From NCBI GenBank assembly GCA_947587565.1, contig CANPYA010000010.1, forward strand, positions 1-19,630: DNA of 19,630 nt, in the 5' to 3' direction. This DNA is from an uncultured Bacilli bacterium. GTDB taxonomy: Bacteria > Bacillota_I > Bacilli_A > RF39 > UBA660. Position numbers and translations under genes: made by a program. Below, piece by piece: positions 7,761 to 15,694 of this stretch. The stretch's first letter is position 1, and each line of letters begins with the position of its first letter. The notes under the pieces were generated by a model. It was not told the origin of the DNA, searched no databases, and worked only from the letters and a program-made list of their open reading frames with translations.

Positions 7761-8651
7761 AAAAACTTTAATAAATTCTTTGATAATATTATGATTAAAT
7801 TTTTTATTAAAAGCTAATGATACCGGAGTTAATATATTTTCAAAATTGACATTTAATTCATATAGTATTTGTTTTTCAATATCTTCTTTAACAAATTCTT
7901 TTATCATCCATCCTATTCCTAATCCTTCAATAATTAATTGCTTTGAAATAGAAGAAGAATTAACTTCAAATAATGGCGATAAAACAATTCCTTTTTCTTT
8001 AAAATAGTAATCGATCATTTTTCTATTGGAAGTTGTTTCTCCAGGAAGAATTAAGGGATAATTTAAAAGTTCTTTAATACCTATAGTTTTATTATTGGCT
8101 AAAAATTTATATTTTTCGCCACATACAAAACAACTATGTAAGTCTAAAATTTTCATGGTTGTAAGCAGATCATCTTCTAATTCATTCATATTTGTATCAA
8201 TAACTACATCTAATTCTCTTTTCTTTAACATCGTAATCATTTCATCAGATTTTTTATTTATTATATTAAATTTAATATTAGGATATTTATCATTAAATTT
8301 TTTTAAATATTTAGAAAGAAAAAAGGCTCCTATATGGGCGGGAACACCAATATTTATTATTTCAAAAGAAGCATCTTTAGCCTTTTCTATAACTGCCTTA
8401 TTGGCAGATGCTAAATTAAATATTTTTTCAGCATAATAGTATACCACTTCTCCGGCTGGAGTTATAGCTATTGTACCATTTGGTAATCGTTTAAATAATT
8501 CAATATTTAATTGATCTTCTAATTTTTTTATTGTTTGAGTTACCGCCGGTTGAGAAATAAATAATTCTTGAGATGCTTTGGTAAAACTTTTATATTTAGC
8601 AACTAAATAAAATGTTTTATAAGCATTTAAATCAACATTAATATTTTCCAC
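7743..8651 (-). CDS. LysR-family transcriptional regulator
   Basis: A protein of 302 residues, the standard family length. The N-terminal winged helix-turn-helix is plain: FYLVAKYKSFTKASQELFISQPAVTQTI in two consecutive stretches (about residues 14-42), then LEDQLNIELFKR and ITPAGE. The remainder is a substrate-binding-like effector domain (NIGVPAHIGAFFLSKYL near residue 95, then ELDVVIDTN). The start is GTG at 8651, chosen because AGAGGTGA lies six bases upstream; no ATG with a ribosome site fits. It follows the Hrb gene by 21 bases and is probably co-transcribed with it. Candidate targets are its own operon and, given the palindrome at 7708-7724, the amino-sugar operon just downstream. The effector is unknown. 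Confidence 0.93.
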   Translation of the reverse strand: MENINVDLNAYKTFYLVAKYKSFTKASQELFISQPAVTQTIKKLEDQLNIELFKRLPNGTIAITPAGEVVYYYAEKIFNLASANKAVIEKAKDASFEIINIGVPAHIGAFFLSKYLKKFNDKYPNIKFNIINKKSDEMITMLKKRELDVVIDTNMNELEDDLLTTMKILDLHSCFVCGEKYKFLANNKTIGIKELLNYPLILPGETTSNRKMIDYYFKEKGIVLSPLFEVNSSSISKQLIIEGLGIGWMIKEFVKEDIEKQILYELNVNFENILTPVSLAFNKKFNHNIIKEFIKVFKQNEN

Positions 8652-8672
8652 AAATAATCACCTCTAAAGTTA

Positions 8673-9329
8673 TTAATCAATTAATTCAAATTGATCTTTA
8701 GAAGCCCCACATAATGGACAATGCCAATCATCTGGTAAATCTTCAAATTTAACTTCTTCTTTGGCATCATCATAGATGTAACCACAAAGAAGGCAACGAT
8801 ATTTCTTTTCCATACTACCCTCTACTTTCTCTTCGACATAAGTTGGCGCGTTCTTAGATGATACGCCCTTCATATTTTCTTGATAATATTTATAAGTTAA
8901 TGGTTCACTCGAATCTGTTGTTTGCATATCTTTTACTCTTATTAAAAAGATATCATGAGTTTCCGCATCAATAATATTTTCGACTTCACCCGTAATATAA
9001 CCACAAGTACCTTCTTTTAAAATAGGTAAATCATTAATAAGTTCATAATTAACACCATCAAACTTATTAATATCTTTACTACTATAAAAACCAAATTTAC
9101 CAATAACTTCTTTATTTATATCTTGATTTAAAACCATTATCGCGATCTTTTTGGCTTTTCTAACTATCTCATTAGTATAATTATTCTTATTTAAAGAAAC
9201 CATTAAAAGAGGATTCTCCGAAGTTATTTGAGTTACCGTATTAACGACGCAACCAACTAGTTCATTATCTAGTTTACTACTGACAATATATAAGCCATAA
9301 GATAATTTTCTTAATATAGTTTTATCCAT
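8673..9329 (-). CDS. hrb: flavin reductase-rubredoxin fusion (high-molecular-weight rubredoxin)
   Basis: A protein of 218 residues with two domains. Residues 1 to about 155 are a flavin reductase-like, FMN-binding split barrel (start LRKLSYGLYIVSS, then NTVTQITSENPLLMVSLNKNNYT). Residues 175-218 are a rubredoxin with Cys179/Cys182 (CLLCGYIYD) and Cys204/Cys207 (CPLCGASKDQFE), which bind one iron. The loop between the two cysteine pairs is shorter than in free-standing rubredoxins. Such Hrb proteins pass electrons from NAD(P)H to rubredoxin partners such as flavo-diiron proteins in O2, NO or peroxide defence of anaerobes. No partner gene is in the window. It starts 2 bases after the receiver gene, so it belongs to the signalling operon; this suggests redox or oxygen stress as the theme. 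Confidence 0.93.
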   Translation of the reverse strand: MDKTILRKLSYGLYIVSSKLDNELVGCVVNTVTQITSENPLLMVSLNKNNYTNEIVRKAKKIAIMVLNQDINKEVIGKFGFYSSKDINKFDGVNYELINDLPILKEGTCGYITGEVENIIDAETHDIFLIRVKDMQTTDSSEPLTYKYYQENMKGVSSKNAPTYVEEKVEGSMEKKYRCLLCGYIYDDAKEEVKFEDLPDDWHCPLCGASKDQFELID

Positions 9330-9331
9330 TC

Positions 9332-9715
9332 CTACCCCATATTATTTAAATTAACAATTTTTTCAACTTCTTCACGAACACTATCAAAGGTAAAAGGTTT
9401 GGCTAAAACATCGACGATATCATAGTTAAATGAACGATCAATTCTATCTTTTTGAACATCTCCAGTTATAATACAAACTGGTATTCTTTTAAATAAATTA
9501 TTTTCTTTAAAATAATCTAAAACCGCAAAACCATCTACTTCGGGCATATTTAAGTCTAAAAATAAGCCAATAATTGAATCATCAACATTATTTTTTACGA
9601 TATCAATGGCTTCTTTCCCATTAACCGCAACCACTACTTCATATTTGTCTTGAAAGGCTCTTTCAATAATATTACTAATTATTTTTGAGTCATCCGCTAC
9701 TAATATTTTTTTCAT
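9332..9715 (-). CDS. stand-alone CheY-like response regulator receiver
   Basis: A protein of 127 residues made of one receiver domain and nothing else. Counted from MKKILVADDS, it has the acidic pair (AD-D at residues 7-9), phospho-acceptor Asp54 (FLDLNMPEVDGF), Thr84 (CIITGD) and Lys106 (LAKPF), so it should be phosphorylatable. The ATG at 9715 is preferred over the one at 9724 because the only GGAG directly abuts the upstream ATG, whereas it is 9 bases from this one. The gene begins 1 base after the Hpt stop. With no DNA-binding or enzymatic output domain, it must act by protein contact, or serve as a phosphate relay or sink for the Hpt protein encoded just upstream. Confidence 0.93.
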   Translation of the reverse strand: MKKILVADDSKIISNIIERAFQDKYEVVVAVNGKEAIDIVKNNVDDSIIGLFLDLNMPEVDGFAVLDYFKENNLFKRIPVCIITGDVQKDRIDRSFNYDIVDVLAKPFTFDSVREEVEKIVNLNNMG

Positions 9716-9716
9716 T

Positions 9717-10079
9717 CTATTCATCTCCTAAATATTTATGAGCAAGTTTCGTGAATTTATCTACTTCTTGCATCAACTTATCATACTTACTATTTACTTC
9801 ATCCACATTATTGGCTTTACTAGCTAGTTCATGTTCATAAGCTATATCGACTAAACTCATAAATCCTAAATATTTGGAATCACTTTTTAAAGCATGAACT
9901 AAAATTGCATAATCCGGCATATTGCCTTCTTCTTTATATTTGGCAATATTATCTAGTCTTGTTTTATTTTCTTCTAAAAAGGCTTCTAAAGTTTCATCAT
10001 AAAAACTTAAATCTCCTAAAAGTGATAAAGCATAGTCTAAATCAACCCCATTATCTGTTAAAATACTAACATCTTTCAT
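9717..10079 (-). CDS. Hpt-domain phosphotransfer protein
   Basis: A protein of 120 residues with one four-helix histidine phosphotransfer domain. The core is VHALKSDSKYLGF, with phosphorylatable His62 followed by the usual A-L-K-S. The helical regions around it are of the normal length. There is no CheA-like or kinase extension. It lies between the hybrid kinase gene (40 bases upstream) and the lone receiver gene (1 base downstream), so it should shuttle phosphate from the kinase's own receiver to the free receiver. Upstream, AGGAAGG forms the ribosome site, and an extended -10 element at 10104-10112 may give it a separate promoter. Confidence 0.88.
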   Translation of the reverse strand: MKDVSILTDNGVDLDYALSLLGDLSFYDETLEAFLEENKTRLDNIAKYKEEGNMPDYAILVHALKSDSKYLGFMSLVDIAYEHELASKANNVDEVNSKYDKLMQEVDKFTKLAHKYLGDE

Positions 10080-10103
10080 AAATACCTTCCTTACTATAAT
10101 TAA

Positions 10104-10112
10104 ATTATATCA
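10104..10112 (-). promoter_or_regulatory. extended -10 element before the Hpt gene
   Basis: TGATATAAT on the minus strand is a perfect -10 hexamer with the TG extension, 24 bases before the Hpt start and beginning right after the hybrid kinase stop. No good -35 is seen 17 bases upstream. It could drive the Hpt-receiver-Hrb-LysR set independently of the kinase gene. Confidence 0.4.
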
Positions 10113-10118
10113 TACAAT

Positions 10119-11957
10119 TTATTCTTTTGCATTCAAATATGTCTTTAAGACTCTTTCTAATTCGCCTTTATCAATTGGTTTTGATATATAATCATTAAAT
10201 CCTTCTTTTAAGTAATTTTCTTTCATACCCGCAATCGCATTCGCTGTAAGAGCAATAACTGGAGTATCAAATCCTTCAATTTCTTTTAACTTTTTAAATG
10301 TTTCTACTCCACTTAATTTTGGCATCATATCATCCATTAATATTAAATCATATTTTTTACCATCTTCAATATTTTTAAGACAATCAAAGCCACTTGATAC
10401 AGATTCCGTTTCTACTTTGTAAGCTTCTAAAAGACGAGCTGCCACTTTTAAATTAATTAAGTTATCATCAACTACTAAAATCTTTTTACCTTTAATATTA
10501 AGTGGTTTAACTACTTCTTTAGGAATTTCTTTTACTTCTTTTTTCTTCGTCACAATTCTTTGGTCAAGAGCTACCGTAAAGTTTGAACCCTTACCATAAA
10601 CAGAATCAACCACTATCTTGCCGTGCATTAAATCGACTAATTTTTTAGTAATGGCTAAACCTAAACCTGTTCCTTCAATCGTAATATTTTTATCTAAATC
10701 AAAGCGTTCAAATTTCGTAAATAATTTATCAATATTTTCTTTCTTAATACCAATACCCGTATCTTTAACACTAATGATTAACCGACATACATTATCTTTT
10801 TTAACAATATCAACATTAAATTCAATATGCCCTTTTTTCGTATATTTTACGGCATTAGTTAAAAGATTTAATACAATTTGTTTAACTCTGACATAATCAC
10901 CATTTAAGTATTCTGGTAAATCTTTAGCAATATTAACTTTTAACTCTAGAGGTTTTTCCCCAATTCTCGCTTTCGTTAATTTAACTAATTCATCAAATAC
11001 TTTTGCCGGTTCATATTCCACATTAACTATTTCTAGTTTATTGGCTTCAATTTTGGAAATATCTAGAATACCATTAACTATTTCGAGTAAGTTTTGACTA
11101 GCAGCCATAATATCTCTTGCTTCATCTTTTATCGTATCCATATTTTCTTCTTCTAAAATAAGTTGACTAAAACCATCAATGGCATTAAGTGGTGTTCTTA
11201 TTTCATGACTCATATTAGATAAAAAGTCTGTTTTAGCATGGTTAGCTTTTTCGGCTTGATCTCTCGCAATATTTAATTCTTTTATTAATTTCAAATCGGG
11301 GTTTTCAATAGTAAAATACATTAAAAATGTAACAAAAGTGTGTAATGATGTTATTAATAAAGTTTCAGGATAAAGTTTACTAATAATCATAACTATTAAT
11401 CCAACTAATAAATAAACAATAACTGGAGTATATTTATTACGTTGAATATTTTTATAATTTTTTATAACCATAAATGACCAAACAATTGAATAAATTAAAA
11501 CAATTAAATAAACTATATTTGCCGCAGGTCCATAAGAATATACTTTATAGTCTTCATTCATATAATATAAAGGAAAAATACAAACTAATAATGCAAATAT
11601 AATATAAATAATAAAAGTTATAATATATAAATTTTTTTGCTTTTTTTCTCTTTCCTTAACTGTTAAATCTCTTGAATTAAAAATAATTGTAAAAACATAC
11701 ACAGAAAATATTGAAACCCATGTAAGTACATATATAACATATGACTTTGATATAATAGTATTAAATAAACCTAAAACTTCAGATTGTAATATACAAAAAT
11801 AACACATTATTGCTAAAATAACCCCAAAGAAATTTGTAACAATTAAATATGAGTAAATTGTGTTTTCTATTGAATTTAATCTTTTTTTTGAAAAAAAGAC
11901 AATTAATAATAATAAAATATAAAAACCACTACAAATAGTAAAAAAATTGCCCCGCAT
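10119..11957 (-). CDS. membrane hybrid sensor histidine kinase with C-terminal receiver
   Basis: A protein of 612 residues. Residues 1 to about 218 hold about seven hydrophobic segments (near 8-23, 33-55, 71-93, 109-130, 146-165, 178-194 and 199-216) with short loops, so the sensor is membrane-embedded with no large outside domain. The HisKA domain follows with FLSNMSHEIRTPLNAI and His251. The HATPase domain has the N box (NLLTNAVKYT, near 364-373), DTGIGI (399-404) and GTGLGLAI (429-436). The C-terminal receiver (about 491-609) has the VVDDN acidic pair, phospho-acceptor Asp542 (LILMDDMMP) and the SKP lysine at 593. This layout normally passes phosphate on to an Hpt protein, and one is encoded next. 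AGGTG and an extended -10 precede the start. The signal is unknown. Confidence 0.95.
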   Translation of the reverse strand: MRGNFFTICSGFYILLLLIVFFSKKRLNSIENTIYSYLIVTNFFGVILAIMCYFCILQSEVLGLFNTIISKSYVIYVLTWVSIFSVYVFTIIFNSRDLTVKEREKKQKNLYIITFIIYIIFALLVCIFPLYYMNEDYKVYSYGPAANIVYLIVLIYSIVWSFMVIKNYKNIQRNKYTPVIVYLLVGLIVMIISKLYPETLLITSLHTFVTFLMYFTIENPDLKLIKELNIARDQAEKANHAKTDFLSNMSHEIRTPLNAIDGFSQLILEEENMDTIKDEARDIMAASQNLLEIVNGILDISKIEANKLEIVNVEYEPAKVFDELVKLTKARIGEKPLELKVNIAKDLPEYLNGDYVRVKQIVLNLLTNAVKYTKKGHIEFNVDIVKKDNVCRLIISVKDTGIGIKKENIDKLFTKFERFDLDKNITIEGTGLGLAITKKLVDLMHGKIVVDSVYGKGSNFTVALDQRIVTKKKEVKEIPKEVVKPLNIKGKKILVVDDNLINLKVAARLLEAYKVETESVSSGFDCLKNIEDGKKYDLILMDDMMPKLSGVETFKKLKEIEGFDTPVIALTANAIAGMKENYLKEGFNDYISKPIDKGELERVLKTYLNAKE

Positions 11958-11980
11958 TTATAACACCTATCTTTAAATGA

Positions 11981-11989
11981 ATTATAGCA
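11981..11989 (-). promoter_or_regulatory. extended -10 promoter of the hybrid kinase operon
   Basis: TGCTATAAT on the minus strand is a perfect extended -10, about 24 bases before the kinase start. It lies immediately after the T-tract of the ligase terminator, so the two transcription units are separated by only a few bases. The -35 region (TTTCTT) is poor, which the TG extension may offset. Confidence 0.55.
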
Positions 11990-11990
11990 T

Positions 11991-12027
11991 AAAAAAAGAA
12001 TATAAGAAAGATAAAATTATATTCTTT
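11991..12027 (-). terminator. Rho-independent terminator of the AMP-forming ligase gene
   Basis: On the minus strand AAAGAATATAA pairs with TTATATTCTTT (11 base pairs, 11-base loop), and the T run continues for four more bases. The upstream arm overlaps the final codons and stop of the ligase gene, as at the LysR terminator. The stem is AT-rich, so its strength is uncertain. Confidence 0.6.
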
Positions 12028-13867
12028 TTCTAGTTTTACCTTTTTCATAATAATAAGATTCTAATTCTTTAATATTATGTTTTCCAGCATCAGTCATTGG
12101 AATTTTATCTAATACTACATAATCTAAAGCAACATCTCTTTCAGGTAATTCTCTTAATGACATTTCTTTTAATTCTTCAATTATTTGTTCAACTTCGGCT
12201 TCATGTCCAGGTTCAATAGTAATAAATGCAACCGGAATTCTACCATTAGAATTTTCTTCACTTTTTAATCCAACACAAACACATTCTTTAATAAATTTAT
12301 GCTTTGTTATAACTTGTTCTATGAATGCAGGAAATACATTATGTCCATCAGGTCTAATAATAATTCTTTTTATTCTATCAATAACATAAATTAATCCTTC
12401 ATCATCAACATAGCCGATATCTCCTGTATGTAAATATCTAACTCCATCTCTAACTTCAATTACTTTTTGGGTTTCTTCAGGATTATTAACATAACCTTGC
12501 ATAACACTGTTTCCAGAAATCAATATTTCACCAATTTGATTTGTCTTTAAAAATTCTCCAGTTTCTAAATCCATAACATAAAATGTATTATATAATGTAG
12601 GTACTCCAACAGTTAATAATTCATTTTCTGAATTTGACTCTCCCATATAAAATTGTCCAGTACTCATTCCACTATTTTCAGTTAAACCATAACCAACCAT
12701 AATTTTATTTTGAGATTTATGTTTCAATAAAAATTCATTGCATTTTTTCTTGAAATTAGGATCCATACTATCGCCACCAGCACATGGATTTTTTATAAAT
12801 GATAAATCGGCATTTTGAACTTTTTTATCTGACATTAAATATTGAAAATAATCTGGAACACCAGCAAAATGAGCCGGTTTATGTTTTAAAATTAACTTAG
12901 GGAACTCTTCTGGTTTAAATGATGGAATTATTACATTCTTTGCTCCTAAAATAAGAAAAACATGTATTCCTAATCCCATACCATATGCAAGAAAATTAGG
13001 CATTATACCTAAGAAAGTATCGCCCTTTTCAAAATAGGCACTTGTATTTATATAACTGTAAGCTATTGCATTAAAATTTTCATTAGATAATTTTACACCT
13101 TTAGGTGTTCCGGTTGTTCCCGAAGTATTAATAATAATAGCTGTTCTATCTTTAACAGATTTACCAGAGATATATTCTTGTGGTATTTGACTAATATTAG
13201 AGCTCTTATAATTACTTACTTTTTTCACTAATGGCTCATAAACTTCATTCTTTGGACACTTTGGAAGTCCTTTACGATAATTTTCTACCACTGTCTTTGC
13301 ACTTTGAAGATAGTTTAATCCTAAAGGTAATGAATCAGATGCAGATATAGTGTAAACTTTTTCTAATTTTGTATCATCAATTATTTTTGCAATTTTTGGA
13401 TATACTATATCAAGCATAATAAGTTTAGTAGATTCTACTTCATTTATATAAAATTTAATTCTTTCTAAATTATTTCTTGGATCAATTAAATTTGCTATTG
13501 CTCCTATTTTATTTAAGGCATATATTGAATAAAAAACTTCTGGAATATTGGGACTTGCAATGCTAACAATTTCGCCTTCTTTTATTCCCATATTTTCAAA
13601 TGCCGAAGCATACTCATTAATTCTTAATAATAATTCTTCATAAGTTATCTTTCTTCCAAAATAATCTAATGCAATTAATTCTTGAAAATTATTTTCCATA
13701 ATTCTTTTATATAACAAACCATACATCGATGTATCAGGAATTTGGGTATTTATTAATTGATTTTCCGTATGAAATTGTAAATCACTTCTGTCTAAATGTG
13801 GATACCCTGTTTTATTTTCATGGTTTATCGCATTACTTCTTAATTTTAATAATTCTTCTACTGTCAT
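12017..13867 (-). CDS. AMP-forming acyl/aryl-acid ligase (acyl-CoA synthetase family)
   Basis: A protein of 616 residues of the ANL superfamily. Visible motifs are the phosphate-binding A3 loop TSGTTGTPKG (248-257), A5 GYGLTE (392-397), A7 LHTGD (479-483), the hinge and A8 region with Arg498 in DRIKR, and the A10 lysine Lys596 in TDAGKHN. These support adenylation of a carboxylic acid, normally followed by thioester formation with CoA. The chain is longer than many members: there is an N-terminal extension of about 50 residues and an insert at about 190-235 before the A3 loop. No phosphopantetheine or reductase domain is fused. It stands alone between its own promoter and terminator, so context gives no substrate. 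A fatty or hydroxy acid is a reasonable guess only. Some bile-acid CoA ligases share the superfamily, but nothing here singles that out. Confidence 0.9.
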   Translation of the reverse strand: MTVEELLKLRSNAINHENKTGYPHLDRSDLQFHTENQLINTQIPDTSMYGLLYKRIMENNFQELIALDYFGRKITYEELLLRINEYASAFENMGIKEGEIVSIASPNIPEVFYSIYALNKIGAIANLIDPRNNLERIKFYINEVESTKLIMLDIVYPKIAKIIDDTKLEKVYTISASDSLPLGLNYLQSAKTVVENYRKGLPKCPKNEVYEPLVKKVSNYKSSNISQIPQEYISGKSVKDRTAIIINTSGTTGTPKGVKLSNENFNAIAYSYINTSAYFEKGDTFLGIMPNFLAYGMGLGIHVFLILGAKNVIIPSFKPEEFPKLILKHKPAHFAGVPDYFQYLMSDKKVQNADLSFIKNPCAGGDSMDPNFKKKCNEFLLKHKSQNKIMVGYGLTENSGMSTGQFYMGESNSENELLTVGVPTLYNTFYVMDLETGEFLKTNQIGEILISGNSVMQGYVNNPEETQKVIEVRDGVRYLHTGDIGYVDDEGLIYVIDRIKRIIIRPDGHNVFPAFIEQVITKHKFIKECVCVGLKSEENSNGRIPVAFITIEPGHEAEVEQIIEELKEMSLRELPERDVALDYVVLDKIPMTDAGKHNIKELESYYYEKGKTRKRI

Positions 13868-13893
13868 AATATCTCTTCTTTCTAACTATTTTT

Positions 13894-13922
13894 ATCTTAA
13901 TTTAATTTTTCAAGATAGTCAA
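13894..13922 (-). promoter_or_regulatory. promoter of the AMP-forming ligase gene
   Basis: TTGACT (13917-13922), a 17-base spacer, then TAAGAT (13894-13899) on the minus strand, 27 bases before the start codon. The -35 matches five of six consensus bases and the -10 four. An inverted repeat GTCAA-N6-TTGAC (13918-13933) overlaps the -35 box and could be an operator; its binder is unknown. Confidence 0.55.
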
Positions 13923-13971
13923 TAAAATTTGACACTTTTTATGTAAAGTTGCTTATAAAATTTTGAAATTT

Positions 13972-13999
13972 AAAAAATGCTAATGAGATCATTAACATT
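13972..13999 (-). terminator. Rho-independent terminator closing the Rel operon
   Basis: On the minus strand AATGTTAATGA pairs with TCATTAGCATT (one G-T wobble, tight loop) and is followed by six T. It lies 20 bases after the stop of the 177-residue protein gene, at the end of the co-directional run that begins with the Rel gene. Confidence 0.7.
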
Positions 14000-14019
14000 T
14001 TAACTTTCAATAATATTTT

Positions 14020-14553
14020 TTAAACAATTAAATCTGGTAAATATGTCTTAAAGTATTCTATTTCTTCTTCACTCATATCATTGTGTAAATACTTATTTTT
14101 ATAATATCTTTTTAAATCTAATATATAATCTTTTGGAATATCCTTTTGTTCAACAATTTCAAATAATCCATCATTTTTAAGTTTCATAAATTCTTCAAAA
14201 ACATTGACTTCATCTTTATTATCAAATTTAACATCTCTTAAAATATAATATGAATTTGCAAGTGGCTTTTTTCCGTTTCTAGAATCTGAAAATAACTCTT
14301 TTTCATCCAAATTAACACTATATATATAACCAATACTATTTTTATATAATTTTTCAAATAAATTAGGATATATATTTAAAAATTTTAATTTACAATTATT
14401 ATCATCAATGAATAAATTTATATATTTATATGTAGCATACATTAATGCATAAGATCTGTTAATGGTAAGATAAATTTTTCCATTTGGAAATGAAGTTGTT
14501 TCTAGTCCTATCAAATTAGGATTTGATGAACCATAATAATATTTTTTCATCAT
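14020..14553 (-). CDS. small protein of unknown function, faint ADP-ribosyltransferase-like start
   Basis: A protein of 177 residues that I do not recognise with certainty. It starts MMKKYYYGSSNPNLIGLETT and then has GKIYLTINRSYALMYATYK. A tyrosine/histidine-G-S followed by a Y-x-T strand and an A-x-x-Y-A helix recalls the first two conserved blocks of ART-fold proteins such as DUF3990. The usual catalytic-glutamate block is not clear; the nearest acidic stretch is NVFEEFM. It has no membrane segment or secretion signal. An AAAGGTG site lies 7 bases before the ATG. It is the last gene of the Rel-S51-Nudix unit, directly before a terminator, and follows the S51 gene by 29 bases. The ART link is only a guess from local pattern. 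Confidence 0.6.
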   Translation of the reverse strand: MMKKYYYGSSNPNLIGLETTSFPNGKIYLTINRSYALMYATYKYINLFIDDNNCKLKFLNIYPNLFEKLYKNSIGYIYSVNLDEKELFSDSRNGKKPLANSYYILRDVKFDNKDEVNVFEEFMKLKNDGLFEIVEQKDIPKDYILDLKRYYKNKYLHNDMSEEEIEYFKTYLPDLIV

Positions 14554-14582
14554 TTTGTATCACCTTTTAATTTCTTTTATTT

Positions 14583-15254
14583 TTAATTCTTTATTACCTT
14601 AACATTATCCATAAATTCGATAATACTTTTTTCTCTATCAAAAACTAATACACCATTATTATTAATTGCATAAATATCTTTCTTATATTCTTTTGCAACA
14701 TTTACTAATTTATTTAAATAAAACTTATTGTTAATAGAATGAACATCAATATAAAACTGAGGATTAATATTACCAAAGCCATCATAAAAAGCAAAATATT
14801 TATAATAATTGTTTTTCGCGGTAATAAAATATCTTTTAAATTGTAAACAAGCTCCAGCAGAAGAACCAATAATCAAACCTTTAAAGTATTTTATTTCATC
14901 TAAACATTCCATATCATGGACAACTTTTTGAAAGAACATTTCGGGATTACCACCTGTTAAAACTAAAACATCAGCCGTATTAATTTTCTCTTTAATTTTT
15001 TCCTTATTATCTTTATAACAATCTAAAACTATAATATTTTCTTCTTGATAACCTAAAGATTTTAAAACATTTAAATATTTCTTATATCTTTTAGAACTAA
15101 CACCAAAATATTCAATTAAACTATTTAATTCATTTGGAAAAGACCAAGGAATAATTACTACTTTAGCTGACTTATCAACATATTTTTCTAACTCTTTAAC
15201 ATAATTACTTAAACTTTCAATATTACTACATAATATATTTTTCATTATTTTCAT
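14583..15254 (-). CDS. peptidase S51-family protein (dipeptidase E-like), copy 1
   Basis: A protein of 223 residues, near the usual length of PepE-type proteins. The hallmark segments are VLVLTGGNPEMFF (97-108) and LIIGSSAGACLQF (127-139), where Ser132 of G-x-S-A-G-A is the expected nucleophile. His172 in YIDVHS is a candidate catalytic histidine. S51 enzymes cut N-terminal Asp-X dipeptides (PepE) or act on cyanophycin; the exact substrate here is unknown. The ATG overlaps the Nudix stop as ATGA, so translation is coupled; a second ATG nine bases on (MKNIL) is an alternative start. It is one of two S51 genes on either side of the Nudix gene, and they are clearly diverged from each other. Confidence 0.87.
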   Translation of the reverse strand: MKIMKNILCSNIESLSNYVKELEKYVDKSAKVVIIPWSFPNELNSLIEYFGVSSKRYKKYLNVLKSLGYQEENIIVLDCYKDNKEKIKEKINTADVLVLTGGNPEMFFQKVVHDMECLDEIKYFKGLIIGSSAGACLQFKRYFITAKNNYYKYFAFYDGFGNINPQFYIDVHSINNKFYLNKLVNVAKEYKKDIYAINNNGVLVFDREKSIIEFMDNVKVIKN

Positions 15255-15694
15255 AATTTATAACCTAACTTTTCTAATTCTAATATAGCAATTTTAGATA
15301 AATCATTTTTATTTAATTTATCTATCTCATAAAAAGATGCTCCAAGTGAATCATCATTTTGCTCATCAATTAAAATATTATTTTTTATATTACCTTCATA
15401 ATCTGTTATTTCATAAAATATTCCAATATGATGTACTTTTAATGTTAAATCTTCTTTATATGGCCATTTAAAACAAACTGAATCAGCATCAAATAAACTA
15501 TATTTTTTTATTTCTAAACCTGTTTCTTCTAATAATTCTCTTTTTAAAGCATCTTCTGGTGTTTCTCCAAATTCAATAGTACCTCCGGGCAAATCTAATT
15601 TACCATCATATGGTCCACTTACTTTTTTAATGAGTAATATTTTATTATCTTGTCTAATTAAACCATAACTACCTAATTGTTTATACTCTTTCAT
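15251..15694 (-). CDS. Nudix hydrolase
   Basis: A protein of 147 residues. The Nudix box is perfect: G38-x5-E44-x7-R52-E-L-L-E56-E57-x-G59-L, preceded by a typical YGLIRQDNKILLIKK strand and DLPGGT. This suits Mg-dependent cleavage of a nucleoside diphosphate linked to another group (ADP-ribose, dinucleotide or oxidised nucleotide class). The gene begins directly after the stop of the upstream S51 gene, with GGTGAT inside that gene's end as ribosome site, and it ends in TGA overlapping the next ATG. It is therefore coupled on both sides to S51 peptidases. The use of TGA as a stop here argues against a Mycoplasma-type code. Confidence 0.93.
   Translation of the reverse strand: MKEYKQLGSYGLIRQDNKILLIKKVSGPYDGKLDLPGGTIEFGETPEDALKRELLEETGLEIKKYSLFDADSVCFKWPYKEDLTLKVHHIGIFYEITDYEGNIKNNILIDEQNDDSLGASFYEIDKLNKNDLSKIAILELEKLGYKL

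Noticed and set aside
15251..15253. Possible use of TGA as tryptophan (Mycoplasma-type code)
   Set aside because: The Nudix gene ends properly at TGA with an ATGA overlap to the next gene, and tryptophans in all proteins inspected are TGG.
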